Program-made: the position numbers and the translations under genes
Notes under the pieces: generated by a model
The model's database searches: none
Told to the model about the DNA's origin: nothing
The model's input: only the letters and a program-made list of their open reading frames with translations
Source of the DNA: Heloderma charlesbogerti
Lineage: Eukaryota; Chordata; Lepidosauria; Squamata; Helodermatidae
DNA length: 64,000 nt
NCBI GenBank assembly: GCA_026122225.1
Contig: JANEZZ010001871.1
Span: 806,001-870,000, forward strand
Reading direction: 5' to 3'
In this document: positions 52,701-61,868 of the stretch, piece by piece
Layout: each line of letters starts with the position of its first letter
Numbering within the stretch: the stretch's first letter is position 1

Positions 52701-54774
52701 CACCAGTAAATGACCTCAAAGTTGTGATTTGAAACAAGAAGGCAATATCTTTTATTGGACTGGCTGAACACTTCTGAAAGGCATGCCAGATAATGAAAAT
52801 TCATGACCTTGTGGCAGACAAAGAACTGCATTAAACAGAAACTTTGGTTTACATCTCTTTGTAAATTTCTGCTAGCCGGCATGTTTTCTACTGTAACATT
52901 TAAATTTTGAGTACAGGCAGAATTGTGTGTATGTCTGATAATTCATCAAAAGCTCAGAAATTGCTGTTAATACAGTATTCATGTTCCTGAACATCTCAGC
53001 TTTTATTTTTTTAAAAACGTTTCTAGCCCTTATGGCCATGATTATAGGTTTGAGACTATGTGGACAACGCCTGCTGAAATTTTCAGTAGTTAGGAGGTTC
53101 AGACTTCCATGCGTTGTATAGCTCCTTGATTCTGCTCATGAATAATAGAACCAGAATAAATTATACAAAATGGTAAACACTGCAGAATAAATCGTGTAAA
53201 ATAAAATAATGCTGATTTGCTCAATCTGCATAATTTAGGATGCTATACTATGCATGCCTTCCTGGGAGTCACTGAATTTCTGAGTTTACATGCATAGGAT
53301 TGGACTTCTATACGGATTGCAGAATTCAGTCTATCTTGGTGCAGAATTTGATTTTTTATTTTTAGCACCAGATTACACAAGAGTCTGGATTATAGGCCTC
53401 TGTTGGAGGTGACAAATGAGACACATCAAACACATCTGCTGAGAAGTTGCCTCCACTGAAATTAATGGGAACATGGAATTTCCTGATAGCAATTTTGTTT
53501 CTGAAAAAAAATCAGATGCATTCATCAAGCTGATTCCAAGCTGACCCAATCTGGATCTGGTTTTATGATGTGTAAAAACACTCTTAGGGTGCAATCCTAT
53601 GGCTGCTAGTCAGTGGCTAGGCGGCCATAGGATAGGTTGGTTCCCAGGAACCGATCTCGGAGCCCACATTCCAAGGTCAGTTTCTGGAGGACTGACTCCC
53701 TCCCTACAAGGCAGTGTGGAACAGCCCCACACTCCACGCTTGTAAGAGCAGTGCATAGTGGCAGAAAAGGGGTGATCCCGGGGTTGGGGTGGGGAGGGCA
53801 GAAATGCTGGTATGACATATCCTGTGTGTCGTCCAGCCGCCGCCACCACCCCCACTCTGACTTCCTGCAGCTAGACAGCCAAAATTGGCTGTCTAGCTGC
53901 AAATGCAGGGCAGGAGAAGCGCAGAGGAGACGATCCCCCCCGTGCTTCTCTTGCTTTGCATTGGATAGGCGGTCACCTCCGACTTTGGAGGCGGCTGCCT
54001 ATCCCCATAGGATTGCTCCCTCCAATTCATAGGTGCAAAACCAGGTCAGGTCAGAGGACTCCCAGGAAAAGGATTTTGGAAATCTGGGGCTTTTGTTGTT
54101 TAGGATTTGTGCTTTGTTTCTGCATCTAGATAACTATTAAAATAGAAAGCAGTTTTTCAGAAAGTGAATTTAGGCTGCAGTCTTCTATTCACTTAATTGG
54201 GAATAATCTCAATTCAAATCGAAATAATTTAATTCTGAGTAGACATATATAGGATTGCACTATTAGCAAATAAAAAAAATAAAAGATTATCTATTTAGTA
54301 TTTGCTCACATCACTTTGAATAATGTTTGTGTATGTTTTTTAGTTTACAGATATATCATCCAGTAAGAAACCCCGATGCCTGTATGTATGCCATTTCATA
54401 TCCTTAATATGAAGTAATGTTTTTGATAATGTGTTGCTGAAACTGTGCATCCTTTATGTTATAGTTACAGAGTTCTCTATTAAATCTGACTAACTCTTCC
54501 TGTCCCCCTCTTTCTTCACATCAGCAGCCGAGGAAATCAGCATGCCTTTTATAATACCCCTGATGCGAAACCTCATTCTCTTCAGAAAGGACGAATGCAC
54601 CTGAAGAAAGCCAAGGAGGACAAAATCTGTGCCCATCCAGTTAAATTATTTTATGAACCTGTTGACTGCTCAAGGGACATTTGGAGGCCTCAGAAGAAAG
54701 GGGATGTGGCAAATGCTGCCCGAAAGGTTAATGCAAAATCAAAGATCAGTAAAAAAAGCAAACAACTCTACTAA
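37009..54774 (+). CDS. ZNF365: ZNF365 (DBZ/Su48) spliced coding sequence
   Basis: The coding sequence joins 37009-37739, 49014-49194, 54344-54381 and 54525-54774: 1200 nt, 399 residues. All four introns have GT-AG ends and the phases match. The protein has a C2H2 finger (C28, C31, H46, H51), a long coiled coil (about residues 145-300) and a Lys/Arg-rich C-terminal tail. Human ZNF365 isoform A, from memory, is 407 residues, so this is full length. Family members act at the centrosome, bind DISC1 and NDEL1, and help restart stalled replication forks. In mammals the neighbours are RTKN2, ADO and EGR2; none is in this window. It appears intact, with no stops. Confidence 0.95.
37850..37945. mobile_element. 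Family 1 MITE, partial
   Basis: CCCTAACCTGGTGCCCTTCA and ACTACAACTCCCATCACCCC; the right arm is mostly missing. Confidence 0.65.
38964..39264 (-). mobile_element. Family 3 hAT element
   Basis: Starts CAGGGGTGGGGAACCTCAGG and ends GTTCAACAACCCTG; contains GAAATGCCTCTCCTAAGG. No clear duplication. Confidence 0.78.
40084..40300 (+). mobile_element. Sauria-type tRNA-derived SINE
   Basis: The 5' part has tRNA-like pol III boxes: TGGTGTAGTGGTGAGAG (box A) and GGTTCTAGTTCC (box B, diverged). The body GTGACTTTGGGACAGTCACA, CCTACCTCACAGGGTTGTTG and GAGGATAAAATGGAGAGGAG is characteristic of squamate SINEs. The tail AGGAAAAAAGGTGGGATA resembles the BovB-recognised tail. It is not a tRNA gene: the cloverleaf is not closed. 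Confidence 0.85.
40705..40800. repeat. Short repeat, ACTTACCTGGGAG type
   Basis: ACACACTTACCTGGGAGCAA, then TGAACTCAGTGAGGCTTACT and AGTAGACATG. The two halves are near inverted copies. Other copies are near 4118, 35805, 39778, 44390, 46850, 53240, 54170, 54870 and 60790. Confidence 0.7.
41478..41548. repeat. Fragment of a 260-bp dispersed repeat
   Basis: TAAGAACGTAAAACGCCATG and GACTAAAGGCCTATCTAATC match the edge of the repeat fully seen at 48.35, 52.05 and 59.69 kb. Confidence 0.6.
41560..41900 (-). repeat. LINE-tail fragments, L2 type
   Basis: ATTACATTTATATGCCGCTT and TATTTATTTATTAGATTTCT then AAGGCGACTTACAGCGG resemble the L2 3' tail found intact in the 44.5 and 50.9 kb copies. Confidence 0.5.
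42676..43848 (-). mobile_element. CR1 LINE, 5'-truncated
   Basis: The 3' end TATAGAATCACAGAAAAGTA, GGGTTGGAAGGGGCCTATGG lies at the left. The coding part is described below. It is truncated at about 43840, at the RT motif MDIIYLDFSKAF, and joins another dispersed repeat there. Confidence 0.92.
42755..43918 (-). pseudogene. CR1 RT C-terminal half, uninterrupted 387-codon frame
   Basis: The frame is open with no stops from inside the RT to the natural end. It contains IIYLDFSKAFNKVPHGIL (catalytic Asp kept), GSVLGPVLLNICINDLEE, FADDTKLGG (ADD kept), then DTWLNNTTSKKDLGILVDHK and ends QWNQFPREAVGSPTLETFK. Its first about 25 residues come from the neighbouring repeat. Endonuclease and ORF1 are missing, so it cannot move by itself. 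Compared with the 27.6 kb copy it is much less decayed. Confidence 0.9.
43849..43942. repeat. Partial 260-bp dispersed repeat
   Basis: TGAGTTTCCCACAGGCAGCT and GACCTTTGGTCTGATCCAGC then CTCTTCTGTGTTCTTAC, same orientation as the 48.35 kb copy. Confidence 0.65.
44515..45450 (-). mobile_element. L2 LINE 3' portion, degenerate
   Basis: From the left: a tail (AATTTACTCCACCTTTC), the 3' coding end (minus-strand LHWLPICFRAPLRILFLTFR, QEYLKNRLPPYE), and further right TRLDNCKTVYVGLPL, equivalent to SRLDYCNALYVGLP at 500 bp. Several frameshifts. Confidence 0.75.
46291..46655 (+). mobile_element. Sauria-type SINE split by a MITE
   Basis: GTGCTGGAGTGGTTAGAG (box A part) is followed by a MITE at 46314-46449, after which the SINE resumes: GTCAAATCCCTACTCAGC, GTAACCTTGGGCCAGCCAC, CAGCCTAACCTGTCTTTCCA and GAAGATAAAATGAGGATGAG, ending with AATAAATAAAT. 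Confidence 0.82.
46314..46449. mobile_element. Family 1 MITE inserted in a SINE
   Basis: CAGGCTTTCCCAACCTGGTG and CACCAGGTTAGGGAAGCCTG. Flanking 8-mers are diverged (5 of 8). Confidence 0.85.
47874..48009. mobile_element. Family 1 MITE
   Basis: CGGCCTCTCCCAACCTGATG and GGTTGGGGAAGGCTT; flanks ttctaaag and ctctaaaa, 6 of 8. Confidence 0.82.
48345..48598. repeat. 260-bp dispersed repeat
   Basis: Landmarks GAGAAGGCTGTCAATGGCTA, TATCTGAGGCAGTATGCCTG, GCAGCTGG-like TAGCTGGTTGACCACTATG and TTGGTCTGATTCAGCACGG. It may be the 3' end of a LINE. Reverse-oriented copies are at 52.05 and 59.69 kb. Confidence 0.7.
49014..49194 (+). CDS. ZNF365: ZNF365 coding exon 3 (coiled coil)
   Basis: Acceptor TTTTTTGTCCTTACAG ends at 49013; donor GTAAGC begins at 49195. 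It completes codon 244 and encodes to residue 304: EVVTFNHFLEEAAEKEV, ARLQHFIENLLQRVDLAEKQ, LEHYQNQQ. It continues the coiled coil in phase with exon 2, and ends in phase 0 after HEHV. Human sequence is closely similar here. Confidence 0.95.
49606..49744. mobile_element. Family 1 MITE
   Basis: CAACCTTCCCCAACCGGGTG and TTTGGGGAGGGCTG; flanks atgtacac and atgtgggc, 5 of 8. Confidence 0.8.
50020..50420 (+). repeat. L2 LINE coding remnant
   Basis: ACTGCACCAGCTGTCTATGT then TTCAAAGAGCTTGTGCTTGC, CATTAAAGGCCTAAATGG: the DNA counterpart of the LHWLP..FK.L.L..KALNGLAP L2 motif. Highly decayed. Confidence 0.6.
50525..50897. mobile_element. AATCCTAT-terminated DNA element
   Basis: AGGGTGCAATCCTATCTGG on the left, ATCCTATGGCTGATTGCGCCC on the right. 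It carries CACCTCCAAGCTTGGGGGCG and TGGCTGTCTAGC blocks, in the opposite orientation to the 32.6 kb copy. Confidence 0.75.
50898..51750. mobile_element. L2 3' end, minus copy split by a plus-oriented L2 3' end
   Basis: The minus copy runs 50898-51185 (tail) and about 51596-51750 (GGGAGGGAGTTCCACAAAGA then AAGAAGGCCCTGC). Between lies a plus copy: AGAGGGCCTTTTTCTGTTGC, GGGAGGCTTGCCTGCTGCC, and GAGCTTCGGCTATTGGGCGG with A-rich tail near 51590. Exact joints are approximate. Confidence 0.65.
51893..52050. mobile_element. Family 3 hAT element, right part
   Basis: AAAAGCTGGGAAACCATTGA, then GGGCCTGAGGTTCCTCACCC and CTG. Confidence 0.72.
52053..52330. repeat. 260-bp dispersed repeat, reverse copy
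   Basis: AAGAATGTAAGAAGAGCTTTG, CCCCAATGGGAAGCTCACAA, and TGACTAGTAGCCATTGATAG; complement of the 48.35 kb copy. Confidence 0.75.
53586..54023. mobile_element. AATCCTAT-terminated DNA element
   Basis: AGGGTGCAATCCTATGGCTG and ATAGGATTGCTCCCTCC are inverted ends. Same internal blocks as the 32.6 kb copy, same orientation. Confidence 0.8.
54344..54381 (+). CDS. ZNF365: ZNF365 coding exon 4 (38-bp microexon)
   Basis: Acceptor ATGTTTTTTAG ends at 54343; donor GTATGT begins at 54382. It encodes FTDISSSKKPRC (305-316) and two bases of Leu317. Family proteins have LTDISSNRKPKC at this position, which chooses this AG over the next one 7 bp downstream. Length 38 leaves phase 2, matching the next exon. 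Confidence 0.9.
54382..54524. other. ZNF365: ZNF365 intron 4 (143 bp)
   Basis: GTATGT to CACATCAG; pyrimidine-rich stretch TCTTCCTGTCCCCCTCTTTC before the acceptor. It is short compared with the other introns. Confidence 0.88.
54525..54774 (+). CDS. ZNF365: ZNF365 last coding exon (basic C-terminus)
   Basis: The first base completes Leu317, then SRGNQHAFYNTPDAKPHSL, QKGRMHLKKAKEDKI and DCSRDIWRPQKKGD, aligned with human SRG..., HLKKAKDD and SRDLCRPPKKGE. It ends KISKKSKQLY and stops with TAA at 54772-54774. The extreme end differs from mammals, which is normal for this region. Confidence 0.93.
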
Positions 54775-54780
54775 GCATCC

Positions 54781-54809
54781 ATATGTATGTATGTATGTAT
54801 GTATGTATC
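54781..54809. repeat. (ATGT)n microsatellite in the ZNF365 3' UTR
   Basis: About seven GTAT units start seven bases after the stop codon. Confidence 0.9.
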
Positions 54810-54867
54810 TAACCATAAATGCATAGTGCAAGATCTGATAGCTTTGAGCTACCACAAAGAAAGATTA

Positions 54868-55008
54868 ACAGCACAATGCTGTGCATGTCTACTCAGAAGT
54901 AAGTCCCACTAAGTTCAATGGGACTGACTCCCAGGTAAGTGTGCAAAGTCCCACTGAACTCAGTGAGGTTTACTTCTGAGTAGACATACATAGTATTGCA
55001 CTGCCAAT
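54868..55008. repeat. Short repeat, paired inverted copies
   Basis: GCATGTCTACTCAGAAGTAA and TTACTTCTGAGTAGACATAC are inverted, with AGTAAGTCCCACTAAGTTCA then TCCCAGGTAAGTGTGC inside. Confidence 0.8.
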
Positions 55009-57679
55009 CACACCCATTGCTTAATCGCTATATATTTCCCTGTTCATTTGGGCAATGACTTGATATAATTAATAGATTATAATAGTAATACATAAATATA
55101 GAAGACCAATTTACTGCCTCATTTCCAGGACTTTGGTTGTGTATGTGAGGTGGCACTTTATTTTTGCAAGAGTTTATTTCAGTTGAGTTTGGTATTTCAC
55201 ACTGTTGTTGTATATGCATTTATAATATAACCTCAGACATTAGTTTTGGCAGGTGGCTTCATCATACAACTGTTTGCTGCTCACATTCAAAGGAATCCCT
55301 TCTGCCTGGCACCTCCATAAATTAACTCTCCTTCCATTACATTGTGAATGATTGAGAAGTGGTTTAAGGATGGACGATGTGAAGTCGAAACTGCTCTTAG
55401 CTGAGTGTGGCCCTCTTCACATTTAATGCTAAGCTGTGATGGTTAGGCTTTTTTTGGCTAACCACGATGGCTTAGCATGTCATGCGGGGGGAGAAAAACA
55501 CATTTGGCATGGTTAGTAAGCCACCCCAGCTAACCACCCCCCTGCAACAGGGTTAAGGGGCCCCAGGATGGCTTACCGTGTTGTCAGGTGGGCTCCCCAG
55601 TGGTTAAAATGGGCTCCAGAGGACTTCCAGGCCACGACCATAGAGTCTGCCAGCTAGAGCATCTGTCACTGCCGGCGATGCTATAGCCACCACGGACTTC
55701 CTCTACGATCATGCAGCCATGTTGGCTGCTGGAGCAGCCACAGGGAACCCATTTGTGCTGCAGAGGATGTCAGGATGTGTGCTAACCACGCCAGGATGAT
55801 CACCATGGAACTATGGAGGTGGGGGTGTTAGTGGAACCATGCAGTGCTGTGTAGTTTCCGGTTTGTGACAGGCACACGCATTGTTGTTTTGCTGACCCCT
55901 CCTCTGTAGTTACCCTAACTGTCCTCTCCCACTTTGCATGTACATAGGCCCTGTGTTTCTTTGATTCCAAAGCATTTCTTGGAATTGCCTTGGCATTTCT
56001 GCAAGAGCAAGTAGCTTTGAGGAAACTGACTGGGTAGTAGTCTCCCTCTCCTGCCCTGCTGCCACCATCACCTCCTCCTATCACCTAGGAGAGGTGGTAG
56101 GGATGATCTTTGGGGAGCCAGCTGGAACCTGCATTCTCCTGGTGACCTAGGGGCCAAAAAAGACATTACTTTAAATCTTTGTCTAGCAGCTACATCTTTT
56201 TTTTCCATTTTTTCTCAAGAGTAGGTGCAGGGCCCCCAATCAAAAACTTCAAAGCCTTCTACATCCCATACTAGGTTCCCAAGACAAATTGGAGGGCCCT
56301 GTGCCTACTCTAGAGTAAACATGAAAGCAAAGATATAGCTGCTAGACACAGATTTAAAGTAATGTCTGTTTTGGCCCCAGGACAAGCAATTCGGGTGACT
56401 GAGCCCTGCACTTGCCTGCCTAGAGAAAAGAGTGCAGATCCCCTTGAGCTGTGCAAACAGCAGCAGAAGGTTCTTGGCACAGCCTTTTCTCAGTGGCTAA
56501 GGCAGAAGGGAGGATATGGATTCATCCTTCCTCTCCCTTCCCATACAACAGGATGGTTACTCCTGTGGTGTGGACGGCACTGCAGCAAAGCAGTGCAGTG
56601 TCGTGTTTATTTATATCACATTTATATCCCCAGCCTTCATTCAAGGCGCTCGGGGTTGTACATGGGGGCTATTTTGCTTTGTCCTGCTAGGTTGAATTGA
56701 GGGAGAGTGGCTGGCTCAAAGTCTTGACAGGTGAACAATGGATTCAAAGTCAGGTCTCTCCAGTCCAAATCTGGGAGCCCACGACATCCATTTATCTGGA
56801 TTTATATACTGTTCAGCCTCTCTTGTTTTGTGACTTCATATTGCAGCAATCTGCACTTCTAGGCCCTTCATGGCACTCCATTGGCATTTTGCTATTTTAA
56901 AGCCAAGCTCATGGGCAGAACTTGCTCTCCACTAGAGCTGCCGTATATAGTCTTTTCTTAGGATCATGCTCTGTGCCCTATTGCCCAAAAGAATGACCTG
57001 AGGCCACATGATATGATGCGGTTACATTGTGAATGAAAGTAGGTCTCAGTCTAGACCGTGCCTGGGGCTGCACATATGCTGCTCTTCACTTCAAGGCAAC
57101 AATAACAGGACTTCCAAATCAGAGGAACTACTGGACTTCACCCCTGATGAATGGGATGAGGCCTCATGAGCCAAGATAGTCACTTAATCCTTCCAATTTG
57201 ATCCTCTGCAACAGGTGTGGGCAACATAAGGCCCACAGACCCAAAATGGCCAGTAATGTTGTTTTGCACAATCTAGTATGACTTGCAGATGGTTAACTTG
57301 TAATGTTCTTCTGTGGTTGCCCCGATTCGTAGCTCTGCTCATTCTGAGCACAGTGAGGGCCTCAGAGTCTTCATAACTTTGCATATGCCCCAGCAAGTGT
57401 CGTTTGCAGCCGGTATCATGCAAGGGCTACACGCTCTCGAGTGCTGGAAAGTGTGACCCAGTTCAGAGGTGGTAAACCTATGATGGGCTGTATCATTTCT
57501 GAATGTAGGTGGGGGCTCATGTGATGGAATGCTCCCCTGACAATTATTTTTTTAAAAGACAATTTCTCCACACAGAAAAACTAGCATGTTGGTGTTAAAG
57601 CTAGGCTAGAACCCTTCTTCTGTTCTTGATCATCTAGTTTTCTATGTGGAGGGGGTTTGTGCATGGAAAGAATTCAGTC

Positions 57680-57833
57680 ACATGCCCTGCTCCCAGGTCT
57701 GAAGGCACATGAGGCAGCCACCTTGCTGAAGCTAAGCAGGTCTGGGTCTGGTCAGTGCTCGGAGCGGAGACCACCTGGGAACCACATGGCTACCTTGAGT
57801 TCTACGATGGAAGAAAGGTATAAATACAGGAGC
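57680..57833 (+). mobile_element. 5S rRNA-derived SINE
   Basis: GAAGCTAAGCAGGTCTGG, GTCTGGTCAGTGCTCGG and GGAGACCACCTGGGAA match the internal promoter part of 5S rRNA (AGCTAAGCAGG...TGGTTAGTACTTGGATGGGAGACCG). The tail GAAGAAAGGTATAAATACAG is like that of the tRNA-type Sauria SINE at 40.3 kb. It is not a 5S gene: the 5' stem is degraded and the 3' side is SINE tail. Confidence 0.82.
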
Positions 57834-58083
57834 CCCACCTGCGTTCTGAAGTGGTTCAGGCCATACATAAGTTTACCATCTCATTGAGGACAAGGCCTGT
57901 GTTCCATACTCTCCCTCGATATGGGATTGCTGTTGTTCTACAGACTCCCTCATTCAGTGACAACATTTGCTTAATGATTTTTAAAGGTTTGTATTTGGCT
58001 ATAGCCAGCCAAGTATGATTCCCTTTTCTGTCCAGAAGAGATGGCACAAGGTATGAAATCTTAGCAAGGCAACTCTGAATAAA

Positions 58084-59692
58084 ATGCCAAAGCTTAGTGT
58101 CATTTCAAAACCATAGCCTGCTTTTTATAACAAACTACAGAAGGAAGCAATCCATATTAAGTTTGGCTATCCACTGATAGTTGATTAATCATTTGCGTTT
58201 TAATCAATTAATTGATTCGGTTTCAATAAATATGCATATTACCAAAACTGTGGGACAGCTTACCATTTAAAAAACAAACAACTAATTGTAAGAAGGAAAG
58301 GCCACTTTTATTTTTTTATTTTTCACTTCCAATGACTATTAACACACCAAAAATAAAATAGCCTCAATGTTTTTTTTTTTAAATTGTGCACTTAATTCTT
58401 ATCCTCACTTATTAAAAATTTCCCTCTCTAATTACAAACTGCTCTTTTCCCCGTAAATCAGCCAAAGCTTTAAATGTCTTACTATTAAACTTTGTAACCT
58501 GCTCTTGGAGCCTTTTTTGGCTGAAGAGCAGGGTAAAAATACTGTCAATAAAATAATTAAAGTAAGTTTGCATGCCTAATAATGAGGTACATCCTGAGAG
58601 AGACAGACAGACAGACTGACTGAGAGAGAGTCTACATGTGTTTTGTTTTATAAAAGGCAAATGGCATTAACAGCATCAGTTCAGATTATGCCATTTCCTG
58701 TACATTCACTCTGCAGGTAGGCTTCAAAGGTTTTAACCTTGAACCTGGAGACTTGCTAAACTTTTCTCTTTGGCCTCTTACAGAACTACTGCAAGATCCC
58801 TGGGCTGTTGCTTTTTTATGACTGCAAGTAATGGGTATTAAATGTGCTGAATGCCAACAAGCTTCAACATGTGCTATATTTTCGGAGTTTAATTTTTAGG
58901 CATTTAGAAAAAGTATTGGACTATGTCCCGTATGTTTACGTTTTTGCTGTTTTGCACTGAGTTATGATGATTCAACCGCAATGGGGCCCTCTGTCACCCT
59001 ATTTCTTGCTAGGGCCTGATTGTACTCCAGAGAATATTAATTGCGGCTAGCATGATCGGAAGGAGGAATGCCCAGCTTCTTGAGTTTGGGTGGGGCAGCA
59101 GGTGGCTGTGGGGAGCAAATTCTCCCTTTCTAATACAGTTTGGGTGCATCCCTGCCCATGATATCATCACCGCCAGCAGCTTGGCCAGGGAATTCCCTCC
59201 CCCCAGCGAAAAATGGTGACTGGCAGGGGCAGCTTCAGATTTGAGGGGACTGTGCACTGTTGTGCCCCTGCTTGTTAGTGAGCCTTGGCAGGCTGACATG
59301 GCAGACAGCAGCAGCACCAGGTGACTGAGGGCCACCATTTTAATTTCCCACAGCACCCCCAAACAACACTACATCAGGGGGACTTTGAGAAAATAAAATG
59401 GCAGCTACACTCAGATGCCTGGTACAGTCCAGAGAATGGGGCGGAGGGAAAAGTGTCAAAATCAAGGCAGGCATCAGCGGTGGACTCTGCCAGGATGGCG
59501 TAGCATCTGCCTAAGAATGTTGAGGTGGTGATGCCAACCTTGCTGGAATTGCTCCTGTAATGTAAGAAGTGTGGCCAGGTGACAGTCACACACTGCTTCT
59601 TCCCTTGCACACATCCCTTTCATTGGAATGAGAGTGGCGCCTGCCAGGTAAGAAGCCGCGCTGTGACTTGCATTTTGAATGTGAACCTAACA
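58084..59692. other. No gene recognised
   Basis: A T-rich/A-rich stretch at 58.2-58.5 kb and a (GACA)n-like run near 58598-58625. Frame 59009-59362 on the minus strand has no recognised domain. Confidence 0.4.
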
Positions 59693-59693
59693 C

Positions 59694-59915
59694 GTGAAGA
59701 GCCGTGTTGGATCAGACCAAAGGCCGGTTTAGTCCAACACCCTGTTTCCCACAGTGGACAACCAGATGCCCCAATGGGAAGCTCACAAGCGGGACATGAG
59801 GACAACGGCAGTCTCTCACTAGTGTTCCCCAGCAGCTGGAATACAGAGGTGTACTGTCTCTGATACTAGAGATAACATACAGCCATAATGACTAGTAGCC
59901 ATTAATAGCCTGGCA
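59694..59915. repeat. 260-bp dispersed repeat, reverse copy
   Basis: GAAGAGCCGTGTTGGATCAG, CCCCAATGGGAAGCTCACAA, CAGCAGCTGGAATACAGAGG and ATGACTAGTAGCCATTAATAG. Confidence 0.75.
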
Positions 59916-61300
59916 TGGAAAGAGTGGCACTGACAGAGAAAAATCAGGGCGGGGTCTCCCTCATCCAAGCTGCCAGTTGGTGATCCCTGACTAGAGACCT
60001 GGAAAAATTTCTCTTTCTGAGTTGATCCTTAGAGTAAAAACAAGCCCTGAGGTTCTCAGTACCACACACCTGAGGCAAGAATTTTATTGGCTTAGATAGC
60101 CTCAGGTGGCATATTCCATCAGGTTGTGCCAAGTAGAAGGATCCTACTTTTGTTGCAATGTTCTTCATTACTTTTTGTGGATGTGTTTAGGTCATGCTGA
60201 TCTTCATGCCAGATTTACAGGTATCTAACATCCTAGTGATGTTACAGGCAAAAGTAGTTTTCTCCAGAGAAAGAAAAAAATAGCTGAAACATATGTACAT
60301 GTAATTTATTTTTAAATGCTCCTTATAAGAGATGTAAAATGTCCTTGTGTGAGGTGGTTTTACAGTAAGCGTATTAAGACTTGTGGAAAACGTTACTGTT
60401 TTTTTTACGACAGGTAAATGTATTTTAAAAACATACACGTTACTATGATTATGGCAATAAAAACAGGGTTTACAATATATTTAACAGAGGTGAAATGCAG
60501 GTAAGAGCATTTGCTGTTGTATAAATAACCCCAGATAGCATTTGGTGATACATCAATCTGTTAAATTATTGTTTTATTTTATAATGGAAAGGGAACAGTT
60601 TTTGTATATGTTCAACTTTCACAATGCTGTTTCAGTTGATAATTCACCTCACTTGATACTTGCAACTTCAAGTGATGACTCACTTGTGTGGATGGTTTAT
60701 CACAGATCTAATGCCACAGATAGAGCTTCCTAATCACCTCACATCAGCTTCAAACTAATGCTTTCCAGTGAAATAAATTCACACATTTATAGTGCAATCC
60801 TATATATGTTGCCACAGAAGTAAACTTCATTCAGTTCAACAGAGCTTATTCCCAGGTAAATGTGCATAGGATTGCAGGTTTAGGATAGAACTGGATTATA
60901 AGAACCATGAGGCTGCCACTGAAAACAGCAGCCCTATGTTGAATTCCTCCTCTGCCTTCATAATAGGCTGTTTTGGACACAACACTAAACCATACTTTAG
61001 CATTATAAGAATGAGTCGAGCCTCCCCCTGGGCTCACATGCTCCCATTTTGTCCCCTAGTGTGGCCATGAGCTGTTCAGAAGCATTTACTCCCATTTTCC
61101 ATTAAACACACTGTGCTGTGTTGTCTGGATCTGGATAAACTGTGATTAAAGTTAACTATGATTACTGGAAACAAGTGAACTTCATAAACTATAGTTTAGG
61201 AAGCTTGTTTGCACAAGCCATAGTAAAGATTAACCATAGGTTAGGGTTTGGATGACCCAGTAACCGCAGTTAATCTAGAATGGAAGCAGAACATTTCAAT
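59916..61300. other. No gene recognised; short repeats
   Basis: A copy of the short inverted repeat lies at about 60788-60880 (CACAGAAGTAAACTTCATTC to TAAATGTGCATAGGATTGCA). ATAAACTATAGTTTAGG and ACCATAGGTTAGGGT near 61.19-61.24 kb are palindromic words. Confidence 0.45.
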
Positions 61301-61332
61301 CTCACAGCTGCATCAGAGGAACAGAGAGGAAT

Positions 61333-61702
61333 CTGTCCGGGTCAGATCTGTCTCTGCATCGATCCTGCAGAGCCGGCTGCCAACTCCGCATCACTGGCAA
61401 ATGTCAATACGGCCGGCAGCCATTGCCGTATCGCTGTGCTAACTCTCCGGACGCAAATGGCGTAGTGGGCACTGTTTGTGGCTGTAAAGCTGGTAGATTA
61501 ACCTAAATGCAGCCGTAAATGGCTGCATTTAGGCTAATCTACCAGCTTTACGGCCGCAAATGGCGCCCACTACGCCATTTGCGTCCGGAGAGTTAGCACA
61601 TTGATACAGCACAGCAGTGGCTGCCGGCTGTATCGCCAGCGATGCGGAGCAGGCAGCCGGCTCTGCAGGATCGATGCAGAGACGGATCCGACCTGGACAG
61701 AT
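61333..61702. repeat. Large palindrome, about 185-bp arms
   Basis: The left arm reads CTGTCCGGGTCAGATC, GCATCGATCCTGCAGAGCCG; the right arm ends CGGCTCTGCAGGATCGATGC, GATCCGACCTGGACAG. The centre near 61517 is ATGCAGCCGTAAATGGCTGC. Inside are GCAAATGGCGTAGTGGGC and GCCCACTACGCCATTTGC, type B modules. Arms contain some loops and mismatches. The flanking block to 61812 (TCTCCCCCATCCCTA) looks like the terminus of the 1002-1992 fold-back family. Confidence 0.85.
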
Positions 61703-61811
61703 TCTGGGGAGAGGCGGAGGTGAGTGCTCCGTTCTGCCACGGGCCGCAATGGGGCCAGATCTTGGAATCCGGCCTCATTGGGATCTGTGGTGGAATTCTC
61801 CCCCATCCCTA

Positions 61812-61868
61812 ATTGGATAGGTGGTCGTCTCCGAGGTGGCCGCCTACCCTGATAGGATTGCTCCCTCC
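61812..61868. mobile_element. Partial AATCCTAT-terminated element
   Basis: GGATAGGTGGTCGTCTCCGA and GATAGGATTGCTCCCTCC match one end of the 53.6 kb copy; the rest is missing or lies across the palindrome. Confidence 0.65.

Larger units (their letters stand above)
49195..54343. other. ZNF365: ZNF365 intron 3 (5.1 kb)
   Basis: Repeats inside are listed separately. About 52.4-53.55 kb shows no named repeat except a GCATGCCTTCCTGGGAGTCA copy of the short repeat near 53.25 kb. Confidence 0.85.
54775..58083 (+). other. ZNF365: Probable ZNF365 3' UTR region
   Basis: No new gene starts here. The first AATAAA I found after the stop is at 58078-58083; whether it is used is unknown. The region includes a short inverted repeat (54868-55008), a GGCTAACCACGATGG-type palindrome region (about 55.43-55.80 kb), L2-tail sequence near 56.6 kb and a 5S SINE. 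Stretches at 55.0-55.4, 55.8-56.6 and 56.8-57.65 kb show nothing I recognise. Confidence 0.4.

Noticed and set aside
57700..57790. Possible 5S rRNA gene
   Set aside because: Only the internal promoter part is similar; the ends do not pair and the 3' side is SINE tail.
59009..59362. 117-codon minus-strand frame
   Set aside because: No domain or conserved motif; no splice support.
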